Part shown: positions 25,018-34,471 of the stretch, piece after piece
Layout: each line of letters opens with the position of its first letter
How positions within the stretch are numbered: position 1 is the first letter of the stretch
NCBI RefSeq assembly: GCF_000720635.1
Contig: NZ_JOCF01000042.1
Coordinates: 32,132-96,131, forward strand
Reading direction: 5' to 3'
DNA: 64,000 bases
From: Streptomyces sp. NRRL WC-3742
GTDB lineage: Bacteria > Actinomycetota > Actinomycetes > Streptomycetales > Streptomycetaceae
Position numbers and translations under genes: made by a program
Notes under the pieces: model-generated
The model's database searches: none
The model's input: the letters and a program-made list of their open reading frames with translations, nothing else
What the model was told of the DNA's origin: nothing

Positions 25018-28000
25018 ATGCTCGGCTTCGTCGTGCGCCGACTGCGCGGGCGACTGCCGCTGGCCGGCGCCGTCCTGCTCGCGGTGTTGATCACCACGGC
25101 CGTGCTCACGGCGCTCGTGGCGTTCAACGCCAGCGTCGGCGAAGCCGGCCTGCGCCAGGCGCTGCAGGGCCCCGGCCACGCCCGCACCACCGTCGTGGTG
25201 ACGGGGGAGCACGGGCTCGACGCCCGGGCCAAGGACGAGAAGGCGCTCGCCGACTACAGCGGCAAGCTCTTCGAGGGCCTGCCGGTCACCACCCGGACGA
25301 TGCTGCGCAGCCGCTCGTACGCCCTGCCGAGCGCGGCGGCCAACAGCGGAGCAGGCGGCAGCAACGGCGCGGCAGCGAACGGCACTTCGGGCGAAGCGGG
25401 AACGGCCGGCGCCACCGCGCCCCCCGCCACGGGCCCCGCCGCCCAGCCCGACCTGACCGTCCTCGCCGACCTCGACCGCTCCCGGGTGAACCTGGTCGGC
25501 GGAGCCTGGCCCGAGGCTTCCACCGCGCCCGTCGCCTCCGCCGCCCCGCAGGTCGCCGTCCCGAAGACGATGCTCGAGCGGCTCGGCCTGACCGCCCAGT
25601 CCCTGCCCGCCGAGGTCCGCCTCGTCGACCGGCTCGGCGGCGCCGAGCTGGCCGTCCGCGTCACCGGCGTCTACCGGGCCCAGGACCCGGCCGACCCGTA
25701 CTGGCGGATGGACCCGGTCGGCGGCCGCGAGATCCAGGTCTCCAGCTTCACCACCTACGGCCCGATGATGGTCGACCAGAGCGCCTTCACCGCCGCCGGA
25801 CTGATCCAGAGCAGCCGGGGCTGGCTGCTCGACGCGAACCTCTCGGGCATCGACCAGTCCACCGCCGAGGCCATCGGCGACCGTACCCGGGGCCTCGGCG
25901 ACCAGCTGCGCGCCGGCGCCTCCCTCAACGCCACCACCGAACTGCCCGCCATCATGCGGGAGTTGTCCTCCAGCATGATGGTCGCCCGGTCCACCCTGCT
26001 GATCGGCGCCCTCCAACTGGCCGTCCTCGCCGCCGCCGCGCTGCTCCTGGTCGTCCACCTGATCGCGGCCCGGCAGGAGGCGGAGAACGAACTGCTCGCC
26101 GCCCGAGGCGCATCCGGCGCCCGGCTCGGCGCCCTCACCGCCATCGAGGCCGTGCTGCTCGCCGTCCCCGCGGCCCTCGTGGCACCGCTGCTGACGCCGC
26201 TGCTGGTGCGCGCCCTCGCCGGGCTCGGCACCGGCCGCCAGCTCGACCTCGACACGGGCCTCAGTTGGACGCTCTGGCCCGTCGCCCTGATCTGCGCCCT
26301 CGCCTGCATCGCCCTGGCCACCGTCCCCAGCCTGATGCGCGGGGCCGGAGCCGCCCTGCGCCGCCGCGCCGGACGCCGCCAGGCCGTGGTCTCCGGCATC
26401 GCCCGCAACGGCGGCGACCTCGCCGTCCTCGCCCTGGCCGTGCTCGCCTACCAGCAGCTCAGCCAGTACGGCAGCGGGATGTCCGTCGACTCCTCGGGCG
26501 CCCTCGGCGTGGACCTGCTGCTCGTCGCCACCCCGACCCTGGCCCTGTGCGCCGGAACCCTGGTGGTGCTGCGGCTGCTGCCCTTCGCCGCCCGGCTCGG
26601 CGCCCGGATGGCCGCCCGCGGCCGGGGGCTCGGGCCCGCGATGGTCGGCTGGCAGCTCGCCCGCCGACCCGCGCGCGCCACCGGACCCGTCCTGCTGCTG
26701 GTGATGGCCGTCGCCACCGGCGTCCTCGCCATCGGACAGGGCGCCACCTGGACGACCTCCCAGCGCGACCAGGCCGCCTTCGACACCCTCGGGGGCCTGC
26801 GCATCAGCGGCTCGCAGAGCTCCGTGATCGGTCAGGGCGGCCGCTACGGCGCCCTGCCCGGCGGCGACCGGATCGTCCCGGCCGTCCTGGAGGACCAGGC
26901 CCTGCCCAGCGGCACCGGCAAGCTGCTCGCCGTGGACACCAAGGCCCTCGCCGAGCGCATCCCCGTCCGCGAGGACCTGCTCGACGGGCACACCGCCGCC
27001 GAGCTCTTCCCCCCGCTCGCCGCGAACGCCCCCACCGGGAACGCCGCCGGAATCCCGCTGCCCGGCAAGCCGCTGCGGATCGATGCCGACCTGACCGTCA
27101 ACCAGACTGTTCAGACCGACATCAAGCAGCGGACCGTGTTCGGCGCCTCCACCGTCCACCCCGAGATCCGGGTGCTGCTGCGCGACCGCTTCGGCTTCAT
27201 CCACAAGGTCCCCTTCCCCCAGCTGCCGCTGACCGGGGACGTCCACACCTCGATCGACCTGGGCGCCGCCGTCGACGCCCCCAGGGGCGCCGTCTCCGCG
27301 CCGCTGACCCTGGCCGGAATCAGCGTCGCCTTCGGCGACCGGGCCGAGGGCGAGGTCACCGTCCACCGCCTCGCCGTCTCCGACACCGCGGACGGCCCCG
27401 CCACCGCCGTGCCCGTCCCGGCCGGCTTCGGCTGGAGCGTGAACTCCCCGCCCATGCGCGTCATGGGCAACGCCAACGGCGGCCCCGCCGCCACGCTCGG
27501 CGCCGAACCCCTGGGCGCCGACCGGCTGTTCAACCTGCGCTACCGCAACTCCAACGGGTTCGCCGGGGAGTCCCTGCGCGCCACCCTCACCCCCGCCGGC
27601 CCGTCGGCCCCGGCGGCCATCCCCGGCGTCGCCACCCACGACTACCTGCGCGTCGTCGGCGCCAAGGTCGGCGACACCGTCCAGGTGCCGTACGGCGGAG
27701 TCGTCCTGCGGGTCAAGGTCACCGCCGAGATCGAGGCCGTCCCCGTCGCGGGCCGCAGCGCCCTCGTCGTCGACCTCGCCACCGCCGCCAATCTGCTCGC
27801 CGGCCAGGGCCGCGACCTGCCCACCCGCACCGAATGGTGGCTGCCCGCCGCCGGACCGGGCGACCGGGCCCCGGCCGAGGCCGCCGCCGCCCTGCGCGGC
27901 GCCCCCGGCGCCCAGGACCTGCACCTCTACCGGGAGAGCGCCGACGCCCTCCTGGAGGACCCGGTCGGCGCCGCCCCGCAGAGCGCCCTGCTGGTGATCT

Positions 28001-28395
28001 CGATCGTCACCGCCGTGCTCGCCGCCATCGGCTTCGCCGCCGCCGTGGCCGGCTCGGCCCGCGAACGCTCCCGGGACAACGCCCTGCTGCTCGCCCTCGG
28101 CGCGCCGCGCCGCGTGCTCGCCCGGACCGTCGCCGCCGAACAGGCCCTGCTCGTCGGCCTCGGCGGAGTGGTGGGGCTCGCCCTCGGCGCCCTGCTCGTC
28201 CACCTGATCGTGCCGTACGTGGTGCTCACCTCCGCCGCCGTCCGGCCCACGCCCCAGGCGCTGGTCGAACTGCCGCTCGGACGGGCGCTGCTGCTCACGG
28301 CCGCGATCGCCGTCGTCCCGCTGCTGTCGGCCTTCCTCATCGGACGCCGCCGTCGAGACGTGGCCGCCCGGCTGCGCCACGTGGAGGAGATGTGA
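25018..28395 (+). CDS. FtsX-like ABC permease, giant form, first
   Basis: 1125 residues from the ATG at 25018 (GGGGAGGA six bases upstream). Layout: an N-terminal helix (LPLAGAVLLAVLITTAVLTALVAF), a periplasm-side domain of about 270 residues with a Gly/Ala/Asn-rich loop, then a first FtsX block (STLLIGALQLAVLAAAALLLVVHLIAAR..E.ELLAARGASGARL), more helices, a second large extracytoplasmic domain, and a last FtsX block (QSALLVISIVTAVLAAIGFAAAVAGS through LLLTAAIAVVPLLSAFLIG). Duplicated FtsX modules in one chain are typical of Actinobacteria. Substrate is unknown; lipids, peptides or antibiotics are usual for this class. Its stop overlaps the next gene (GTGA). Confidence 0.88.
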   Translation: MLGFVVRRLRGRLPLAGAVLLAVLITTAVLTALVAFNASVGEAGLRQALQGPGHARTTVVVTGEHGLDARAKDEKALADYSGKLFEGLPVTTRTMLRSRSYALPSAAANSGAGGSNGAAANGTSGEAGTAGATAPPATGPAAQPDLTVLADLDRSRVNLVGGAWPEASTAPVASAAPQVAVPKTMLERLGLTAQSLPAEVRLVDRLGGAELAVRVTGVYRAQDPADPYWRMDPVGGREIQVSSFTTYGPMMVDQSAFTAAGLIQSSRGWLLDANLSGIDQSTAEAIGDRTRGLGDQLRAGASLNATTELPAIMRELSSSMMVARSTLLIGALQLAVLAAAALLLVVHLIAARQEAENELLAARGASGARLGALTAIEAVLLAVPAALVAPLLTPLLVRALAGLGTGRQLDLDTGLSWTLWPVALICALACIALATVPSLMRGAGAALRRRAGRRQAVVSGIARNGGDLAVLALAVLAYQQLSQYGSGMSVDSSGALGVDLLLVATPTLALCAGTLVVLRLLPFAARLGARMAARGRGLGPAMVGWQLARRPARATGPVLLLVMAVATGVLAIGQGATWTTSQRDQAAFDTLGGLRISGSQSSVIGQGGRYGALPGGDRIVPAVLEDQALPSGTGKLLAVDTKALAERIPVREDLLDGHTAAELFPPLAANAPTGNAAGIPLPGKPLRIDADLTVNQTVQTDIKQRTVFGASTVHPEIRVLLRDRFGFIHKVPFPQLPLTGDVHTSIDLGAAVDAPRGAVSAPLTLAGISVAFGDRAEGEVTVHRLAVSDTADGPATAVPVPAGFGWSVNSPPMRVMGNANGGPAATLGAEPLGADRLFNLRYRNSNGFAGESLRATLTPAGPSAPAAIPGVATHDYLRVVGAKVGDTVQVPYGGVVLRVKVTAEIEAVPVAGRSALVVDLATAANLLAGQGRDLPTRTEWWLPAAGPGDRAPAEAAAALRGAPGAQDLHLYRESADALLEDPVGAAPQSALLVISIVTAVLAAIGFAAAVAGSARERSRDNALLLALGAPRRVLARTVAAEQALLVGLGGVVGLALGALLVHLIVPYVVLTSAAVRPTPQALVELPLGRALLLTAAIAVVPLLSAFLIGRRRRDVAARLRHVEEM

Positions 28396-31214
28396 CCACC
28401 AAGGCCGGCACCACCGTGCCCGAACCCGCCGCCACCCCCGCCACCCCGGCGGCCCGGCCCGCACCCTGGGTCCGCACCCGGCTGCGCGCCACCCCGCTCG
28501 CCGCCCTGCTCATGGCGGCCCTCGCCCTGGTCACCGCCTTCCTCGCGGCCGCGTTCCCGCGGCTGTCGGACCGGGGCGCGGACGCCGCACTGCGCGAGTT
28601 CACGCACAACCTGGGCGTCAACGCGACCAGCTTCTCCGCGACGGGCGCCACCCTCTCCGGCGACACGGCCGCGCAGCTGGACACCGCCCGGGACAATCTG
28701 GTCGCCGAGATCGGACGCCGGATCCCGCTCAGCACCGTCGGCGAGGTGTACGGCACCCGGGTCAAGCGCGGCCACCCGCTGCTCAACCCGGGCCTCGCCC
28801 GCCTCTCCGACAGCACCCCGCCGAGCCTCGGCCTGCTGTACGTCCACGGCCTCGCCGACCAGGTGACCCTGACCGCGGGCACCTGGCCGGGCGGCGCCGC
28901 CCCCACGGGCACCCCGCTGCCGATCGTCCTCGAGGAGAAGGCCGCCAGGACCATCGGGATCAAGCTCGGCGACGTCCTCGACAACGGGGAAGACGGCGTC
29001 GGCCCGGTGCGCACGACCGTCGTCGGCCTCTACCGCGTCAACGACCCCCGGGCCCCCTTCTGGGAGGACCTCGGCTGCCCGGCCCGCGCCTGCCTGTTCG
29101 GCGGGCCGGCCGACCTCCACTGGGGGACCACCGGCTTCGTCGGCGGCGAGAGCCTGGGCGCCCTGTCCAACTGGGGCTCCGTCGGCCAGAACTTCTGGCG
29201 GATCCCGATCGACGCCGGCACCCTGCGCATGGACCGGCTCGACGACACCCGGGACACCGTCAACTCCTTCATCGCCGGGCGCGGCGCCTCCGCCCTGCCC
29301 GTCCTGACCAACCGGCCCGAGATGCACGTCAACTCGATGCTGCCGGAGGTGTTCACCCGGGCCACCGTCCGCTACGAGGCCGCCGCCCCGCTGGGCGCGA
29401 TCGGCCCGGCCGGTGTCGCGGGCGTCGCCGCCGTGGTGCTCTGCCTGGCCGCCGCGCTCACCGCCGACCGGCGCACCGGAGAGATCAAGCTGCTCCAGGC
29501 CCGGGGAGGCTCGCGCTCCGGGGTGCTGCTGCGCCTGCTCGGCGAGGGCGCGGTGACCGTCGTGCCCGCCGCGGTGCTCGGCTCCGCGCTCGCCCTGGCG
29601 CTGTTCCCCACGCCCCGGTGGGGCAACGCGGTGCTGACCGCCCTGGTCGCGACGCTGCTGGCCGTGCTGGCCTTCCCGGTGCGGGCCGCGATGATCATGT
29701 CCAAGCCCCGGGCGGCGGGCGGACGGCGCCGGCTCGTCGGCGAACTCTGCGTCCTCGCCGCCACCGCGGCCGCCGTGGCCGAGGTCCGCCGCCGCGGTGT
29801 GGCCGCCCCCGGCGCCGGCATCGACCCGCTGCTGGTGCTCACCCCGCTGCTGCTCGCCGTCACCGGCGGCATGGTGCTGGCCCGACTCCAGCCCTTGCTG
29901 GTCGGCCGGCTGTCCGCCCTCGCCGGGCGCGGCCGCGGCGTGGTCGGCTTCCTCGGGCTGGCCCGCGCCGCCCGGGGCAGCACGGCCGGGCGCCGCCCGT
30001 CCGTCCTGCCGCTGCTGGCCCTGCTGATCGCCGTCACCACCACCGGGTTCGGCGCCACCGTGCTCGACACCGTCGACAACTCCCGGATGCAGGCCGCCCG
30101 GATCGCCAGCAGCGGCGACGCCTCCATCGCCGTCCCCACCTACAGCACCCTGCCGGAGGACTTCGTCAAGGCCGCCGGCGAACTGCCCGGCGTCCGGTCC
30201 TCGACCGGCGCCTGGGTCGAGACCCAGGCCACCTTCATCGGCGGCGACCACGACTCCGCCAAGGCCGTCCTCATCGCGGCCGAGCCCAACGCCTACGCCG
30301 AGATCGCCCGCACCCTCGGGGTCGGCGAGTTCGACCCGGCGAAGCTGGCCGCGGCCCCCGGCGCCCGGGACACCCCGGTGCCCGCCCTGTTCAGCCGCGA
30401 CCTGGCCAAGCGGCTCGCCACCGGCCCCGCGCAGGTGCACCTGCCGGGCGGCAGCGACCTGCACACCACCGTCGCCGGGATCGTCGACGCCACGCCCGCC
30501 CTCGCCCAGCCGGGCCAGTCCTTCGTGGTCGTCTCCGCCGCGGCCGCCGGGGATCGGATCCCAGAGTTCAAGAAGATGAACAAGTGGTTCGCCGTCGGCG
30601 ACATCGACCCCGGCGCCGTCCGCTCCCTGCTGCTGGAGCGCGGCCCGACCAAGACCACCGGCTACGTCCAGCTGGTCAACGACGACGCCGCGGCCGCCGG
30701 AAAGGGCGCCTTCGGGCTGCCGCCCGGCTACACCGTGCACAGCAGCGAGGAGGAGGCGGCGGCCCTCGCCGCCGACCCGCTCCAGCGCTCCGCCGGCCGG
30801 CTGTTCTGGTACGCGGCCTTCGCGAGCGCCGGATTCGCCCTGCTGGCCGTGCTGCTGACGCTCGTACGGGCCGCGCCCGAGCGGACGGCGCTGCTGGCCC
30901 GGCTGCGCACCATGGGCCTGCGGCCCCGGCAGGGCCTGGCGCTGATCATCACCGAGACGCTGCCGCAGACCCTGACGGCCGCCGTCGGCGGCGGGCTGGT
31001 CGCCCTCGCGGCGGTCGGGCTGATCGGATCGGCCATCAACCTGTCGGCGCTGGTCGGCGCCCGGGTGGACGACGAGCTGCTGCCCACGCCGGCGCCGGTG
31101 CTGCTGCCCACCGCCGGGCTGACCCTGGTGGTCTGCCTCGCGGTGGTGCTGGAGACGGCGATCTCCGGGCGGCGCCAGATCGCCACCGAGCTGCGGGCGG
31201 GGGAGACCCCGTGA
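28392..31214 (+). CDS. FtsX-like ABC permease, second
   Basis: 940 residues from the GTG at 28392, overlapping the previous stop by 4 nt. After a Pro/Ala-rich head comes LAALLMAALALVTAFLAAAFPRLSDRG, a long extracytoplasmic domain containing a Cys pair (LGCPARACLFGG), a first FtsX block (GVAGVAAVVLCLAAALTADRRTGEIKLLQARGGSRSGVL), helices around 29820-30060, a second external domain and a final block (LFWYAAFASAGFALLAVLLTLVRA, LLARLRTMGLRPRQGLALI). The shared E.xLLxARG word with permease 1 shows common ancestry. The two probably form a heterodimeric exporter with the ATPase encoded next. Confidence 0.88.
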   Translation: MTTKAGTTVPEPAATPATPAARPAPWVRTRLRATPLAALLMAALALVTAFLAAAFPRLSDRGADAALREFTHNLGVNATSFSATGATLSGDTAAQLDTARDNLVAEIGRRIPLSTVGEVYGTRVKRGHPLLNPGLARLSDSTPPSLGLLYVHGLADQVTLTAGTWPGGAAPTGTPLPIVLEEKAARTIGIKLGDVLDNGEDGVGPVRTTVVGLYRVNDPRAPFWEDLGCPARACLFGGPADLHWGTTGFVGGESLGALSNWGSVGQNFWRIPIDAGTLRMDRLDDTRDTVNSFIAGRGASALPVLTNRPEMHVNSMLPEVFTRATVRYEAAAPLGAIGPAGVAGVAAVVLCLAAALTADRRTGEIKLLQARGGSRSGVLLRLLGEGAVTVVPAAVLGSALALALFPTPRWGNAVLTALVATLLAVLAFPVRAAMIMSKPRAAGGRRRLVGELCVLAATAAAVAEVRRRGVAAPGAGIDPLLVLTPLLLAVTGGMVLARLQPLLVGRLSALAGRGRGVVGFLGLARAARGSTAGRRPSVLPLLALLIAVTTTGFGATVLDTVDNSRMQAARIASSGDASIAVPTYSTLPEDFVKAAGELPGVRSSTGAWVETQATFIGGDHDSAKAVLIAAEPNAYAEIARTLGVGEFDPAKLAAAPGARDTPVPALFSRDLAKRLATGPAQVHLPGGSDLHTTVAGIVDATPALAQPGQSFVVVSAAAAGDRIPEFKKMNKWFAVGDIDPGAVRSLLLERGPTKTTGYVQLVNDDAAAAGKGAFGLPPGYTVHSSEEEAAALAADPLQRSAGRLFWYAAFASAGFALLAVLLTLVRAAPERTALLARLRTMGLRPRQGLALIITETLPQTLTAAVGGGLVALAAVGLIGSAINLSALVGARVDDELLPTPAPVLLPTAGLTLVVCLAVVLETAISGRRQIATELRAGETP

Positions 31215-31295
31215 CGCGGCGAACTTCCCCACCGGTGCCGCTCGTTGAGTCGGGTGGGTGGACGGACAGCTGGACGGACACGGACACGTGCAGGA

Positions 31296-31345
31296 CCGAG
31301 CAGACCGAGCAGCAGACCGAGCAGACCGAGCAGATCGTGCAGACA
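31296..31345. repeat. 9-bp microsatellite GACCGAGCA between permease and ATPase genes
   Basis: Four to five imperfect copies of GACCGAGCA lie in the leader of the ATPase gene. A frame from 31258 reads through it as Asp-Arg-Ala repeats, but AGGAG before the GTG at 31366 favours initiation after the repeat. Confidence 0.7.
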
Positions 31346-31365
31346 GTCGAGACAGGAGACGAGCG

Positions 31366-32358
31366 GTGACAAGCACCCAGAAGGAGCGCACGGCCGCCGA
31401 GGCCCCCAGCCTGCAGGAGCTCCGGCAGCGGGCCCTCGCCGCCGCCTCGCCCAAGGCGTACGGAGAGGGCGCGGCCATCGTCTGCGACCGGCTGGTGCGG
31501 ATCTTCAGCGCCGAGGGCGTCGAGGTCCAGGCTCTCCAGGGCCTGGAGCTGACCATCGACCAGGGGGACCTCGTCGCCCTGGTCGGCGCCTCCGGCAGCG
31601 GCAAGTCCACCCTGCTGACCATCCTCGCCGGGCTCGACGTGCCCACCGCCGGCACCGCGACCGTGGCCGGCTGCGACCTGCTGGAGATGTCCGCCAAGGA
31701 GCGGCTGCGCTACCGCCGCGAGGTGGTCGGCTTCATCTGGCAGCAGACCGCCCGCAACCTGCTGCCCTTCCTCACCGCCGCCGAGAACATCGCCCTGCCC
31801 ATGCAGCTGCGCGGGCGCCGCGGCGGGGCCGGAAGCTCCAACCGGCAGGCCGCGAGGGCGGCCGAGCTGATGGAGGCACTGGAGATCGGCGACCTCGCCC
31901 ACCGGCGGCCCGCCGAGATGTCCGGCGGCCAGCAGCAGCGGGTGGCGATCGCGGTGGCCATGGCCAACAACCCGCCGGTGCTGCTCGCGGACGAGCCCAC
32001 CGGTGAGCTGGACTCCGAGACGGCGGGGGTGATCTTCGAGTCCTTCCGCACCGTCAACCGGGAGCTGGGCGCGACCGTCGTGATCGTCACCCACGACCCG
32101 ATGGTGGCCGGCGAGGTGCGGCGCACCGTCGCCATCCGGGACGGGCGGACCAGCAGCGAGGTGCTGCGCCGCACGGTGACGGACGAGCACGGCGAGGAGT
32201 CGGTCAACGAGCGCGAGTACGTGATGCTCGACCGCACCGGGCGGGTGCAGCTGCCCGTCAAGTTCCTGGAGGCGCTGGGGATGGAGCACCGAGTGGCCGT
32301 GGACCTGGCGGCGGACCACATCGAGGTGCGGTCGGACGACCTGGCGGGGCACTCCTAG
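31366..32358 (+). CDS. ABC ATPase with an AbrB-like C-terminal tail
   Basis: 330 residues from the GTG at 31366. Walker A GASGSGKST, the LPFLTAAENI block after the Q-loop (GFIWQQTARNLLPF), signature MSGGQQQR, Walker B PVLLADEPTGELDSE and switch His (VIVTHDP) are intact, class LolD/MacB. About 40 residues after the cassette the chain continues with VMLDRTGRVQLPVKFLEALG and RVAVDLAADHIEVRSDD, which follows the AbrB/MazE swapped-hairpin pattern (D..GR..LP...L..LG....V.V.L..D.I.V). This tail could be a dimerisation or regulatory module. It ends the operon permease, permease, ATPase. Confidence 0.9.
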   Translation: MTSTQKERTAAEAPSLQELRQRALAAASPKAYGEGAAIVCDRLVRIFSAEGVEVQALQGLELTIDQGDLVALVGASGSGKSTLLTILAGLDVPTAGTATVAGCDLLEMSAKERLRYRREVVGFIWQQTARNLLPFLTAAENIALPMQLRGRRGGAGSSNRQAARAAELMEALEIGDLAHRRPAEMSGGQQQRVAIAVAMANNPPVLLADEPTGELDSETAGVIFESFRTVNRELGATVVIVTHDPMVAGEVRRTVAIRDGRTSSEVLRRTVTDEHGEESVNEREYVMLDRTGRVQLPVKFLEALGMEHRVAVDLAADHIEVRSDDLAGHS

Positions 32359-32362
32359 TCCT

Positions 32363-32578
32363 TCACTCCTTGTCCCCGCCCAGGCGTGGGAAGAGGCCGC
32401 TGCCCTCGGCATCCGTGCGGATGTCGGGGGCGCGGTCGTTCCTGTTCCGGGCGTTCCCGGTGCTGCCGGTGCTGCCGGTGCTGCCGGTGGCGGTTCCGGT
32501 GAAGCGGGCGAAGAGGAGCAGGGCGCTCGCGGCGACAACGAGGATGCCCAGCGCGGTGAGGACGCGTAGCCAGCTCAA
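32363..32578 (-). CDS. Small single-pass membrane protein
   Basis: 71 residues from a TTG at 32578, which has a perfect AGGAGG seven bases upstream; an ATG at 32621 in the same frame has no site. One hydrophobic helix (VLTALGILVVAASALLLFARF) is followed by a GST-GST-GST run, from a 9-bp CTGCCGGTG repeat on the plus strand, and a charged tail. It is convergent with the ABC ATPase gene, only 4 bp away. Function unknown. Confidence 0.55.
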   Translation of the reverse strand: MSWLRVLTALGILVVAASALLLFARFTGTATGSTGSTGSTGNARNRNDRAPDIRTDAEGSGLFPRLGGDKE

Positions 32579-32723
32579 GGTCGGGCCTCCTGGGGACGAC
32601 GGTGCGGCCGCTGAGGTCATCGGCAGTCCGGTCCGCCCGGTCGAGCAGTTCGGGGGCGGTTCTTCCCGCAGGCTGCCGCACGAGCGGTGGCCCGCGCGGG
32701 CGCTCGACGCACTCGGGGGCGCG

Positions 32724-34316
32724 TCAGACCCCCTCGTGCGCCCCCGTGGCCGCGACGGCCCGTGCGCCGGGTGAGCGCGGTGCGTCCGGCGTGCTCGGCG
32801 TGTTCGGCGTGTTCGGTGCGTCCAGCAGGGCCCGGAGGGCGGCCAGGTCCGGCTTGCCGAGGCCCGTCAGGGGAATGCCCGGGAGGATCAGGAGGGAGTG
32901 CGGCGCGTGCCGTGCGCCCCCGCGCTCGACGCTCCAGCGGTGCAGCTGCTCCACCGTCACCCGGGAGTCGGGCGCGACGGCCACGGCGGCGTGCACCCGC
33001 TCCAGCCCGTCCGGGTCGGCGGTCGCGAACATGACCGCCTCGCGCACCTCGGGGTGGGAGCGCAGCGGCTCCTCCACATCACGGGGGAACACATTGTGCC
33101 CCTCGACGATGGCCATCGACTCGCCCCGGCCCACCAGCGTCAGATAGCCCGAGGCATCCAGCGAGCCCAGGTCCCCGGTGCGCAGCCACCCCTGCCGCAG
33201 CACCCGCTCCGTCAGTTCCGGATCGCGCCAGTAGCCGGCCATCGCGGTCGGGGTGCGCACCTCGATCCGGCCGATCGCCCCGGTCGGCAGCGGCGCGCCC
33301 TCCTCGTCCACGATCCTCACCTCGACGTCCGGGAAGGCGCGCCCGGCCGTCGACAGCAGCCGCGGGTCCAGGTGCTCGTCCGGGCCCAGCCTGGTCACCG
33401 GGCCGCACTCCGTCAGGCTGTACGTCTGGTGCAGCACCCGGCCCAGCCGCCGCGTCGCCTCCGCCAGCCGGCGCGGCGAGGGCAGGCAGCCGGTGTAGCC
33501 GATCAGCCGCAGACTGCCCGTGTCCGCCGAGGGCAGCAGCGGATGGTCCAGCAGCCGGTAGAGCAGGTGCGGGGGCAGGAAGGTGCGCGAGACCCGGAAG
33601 CGCTCGATCGCCGCCAGCACGGCCTGCGCCTCGAAGCCCTCCTGCATCACCACCGTGCCGCCCGCCGCCAGCGCCAGATCGGCGGTGGTGCCGCCGCCGT
33701 GGCAGAGCGGGGTACACAGCAGGAACACCGAGCCGCCGGGCAGAGCCGGTCTCGGCGGCCGGGCGAAGCGTCTCATCACGCCCTTCGGCCGCCCGGTCGT
33801 GCCGCCGGTGAACCGTACGCCCATCACGTCCCCGGGCGCGCAGCGCGGTTCCAGCGGCTCGGGAGAGCAGTCGGCCGCCAGCTCCAGCAGGTCCGCGCCG
33901 AGGTCGGTGGGCCCCAGCGCGAACAGGCCCGCGGAGGGCAGGGCCCGGGCGACCGCCTCGGCGGCCGGCCGGCAGGCGCCGGGGTCGAAGACCAGCGCCG
34001 CCGTCCCCGCGAACTCCGCCAGCTCCGCCGACTGCCGCGGGGGCGCCAGCGGGTAGGGCATCGCCACCCGGCAGCCCAGCAGGTTCGCGGCCAGGCGCAC
34101 CAGCAGCGCCTCCGGCCGGTTCCCGGAGATCACCGTCACCCCGTCCCCGTGGCCCAGGCCCGCCCGTTCCAGCGCCCGAGCCATCCGGAAGACCGAGTCG
34201 AGGCACTCCTGAGCCGTCCACGCCTCCTCGCCGAACCACAGGGCCACCCGGGCCCGGTCCCGCGCCAGGCCGTCCAGCACCAGCTCGATGTACGTGGGCT
34301 CCGCGTTCGCCGACAT
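32724..34316 (-). CDS. AMP-forming acyl-CoA ligase
   Basis: 530 residues of the ANL superfamily. Motifs: FTGGTTGRPKGV (P-loop), GTGC-like YTGCLPS, TYSLTECGPVTRLG (A5), WLRTGDLGSLDASGYLTLVGR (hinge Asp region) and the catalytic Lys in LTGLGKPDLAAL. No carrier domain, so it makes an acyl-CoA or loads a free carrier protein. The C-terminal tail includes NTPNTPSTPDAP from a GTGTTCGGC repeat. A TGAC-N5-GTCA dyad sits 27 bp upstream of its start. Neighbours (type II thioesterase, StyA-like oxygenase) suggest secondary metabolism, but no PKS or NRPS modules are adjacent. Confidence 0.9.
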   Translation of the reverse strand: MSANAEPTYIELVLDGLARDRARVALWFGEEAWTAQECLDSVFRMARALERAGLGHGDGVTVISGNRPEALLVRLAANLLGCRVAMPYPLAPPRQSAELAEFAGTAALVFDPGACRPAAEAVARALPSAGLFALGPTDLGADLLELAADCSPEPLEPRCAPGDVMGVRFTGGTTGRPKGVMRRFARPPRPALPGGSVFLLCTPLCHGGGTTADLALAAGGTVVMQEGFEAQAVLAAIERFRVSRTFLPPHLLYRLLDHPLLPSADTGSLRLIGYTGCLPSPRRLAEATRRLGRVLHQTYSLTECGPVTRLGPDEHLDPRLLSTAGRAFPDVEVRIVDEEGAPLPTGAIGRIEVRTPTAMAGYWRDPELTERVLRQGWLRTGDLGSLDASGYLTLVGRGESMAIVEGHNVFPRDVEEPLRSHPEVREAVMFATADPDGLERVHAAVAVAPDSRVTVEQLHRWSVERGGARHAPHSLLILPGIPLTGLGKPDLAALRALLDAPNTPNTPSTPDAPRSPGARAVAATGAHEGV

Positions 34317-34342
34317 GTCCTGACCCAGCCCTCGATCGATTT

Positions 34343-34355
34343 TGACGGTGCGTCA
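34343..34355. promoter_or_regulatory. Dyad TGACGGTGCGTCA upstream of the acyl-CoA ligase
   Basis: Perfect TGACG/CGTCA arms with a 3-bp centre, located between the divergent ligase (start 34316) and serpin (start 34472). Same family as the sites at 12792-12824 and 36632-36646; likely TetR-type. Confidence 0.6.
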
Positions 34356-34471
34356 GCGTAGCCCACTGGGGCGGGTGTGGCTGCCGGTGATGCGGCGGGA
34401 AAATGCGCTCGCCGCACGGGCGGCGACACCCCTACGCTCGGGCCCGCGAGGACCGACGTGGAGGGGGCGGG

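Noticed and set aside
24820..28464. A 1214-codon open frame antisense to the first permease gene
   Set aside because: Gly/Asp/Gln-rich shadow frame caused by high third-position G/C; no start site or domain, while the plus-strand frame has clear FtsX structure.
31258..31365. Upstream extension of the ABC ATPase with Asp-Arg-Ala repeats
   Set aside because: It is translation of a microsatellite; AGGAG lies before the later GTG at 31366.
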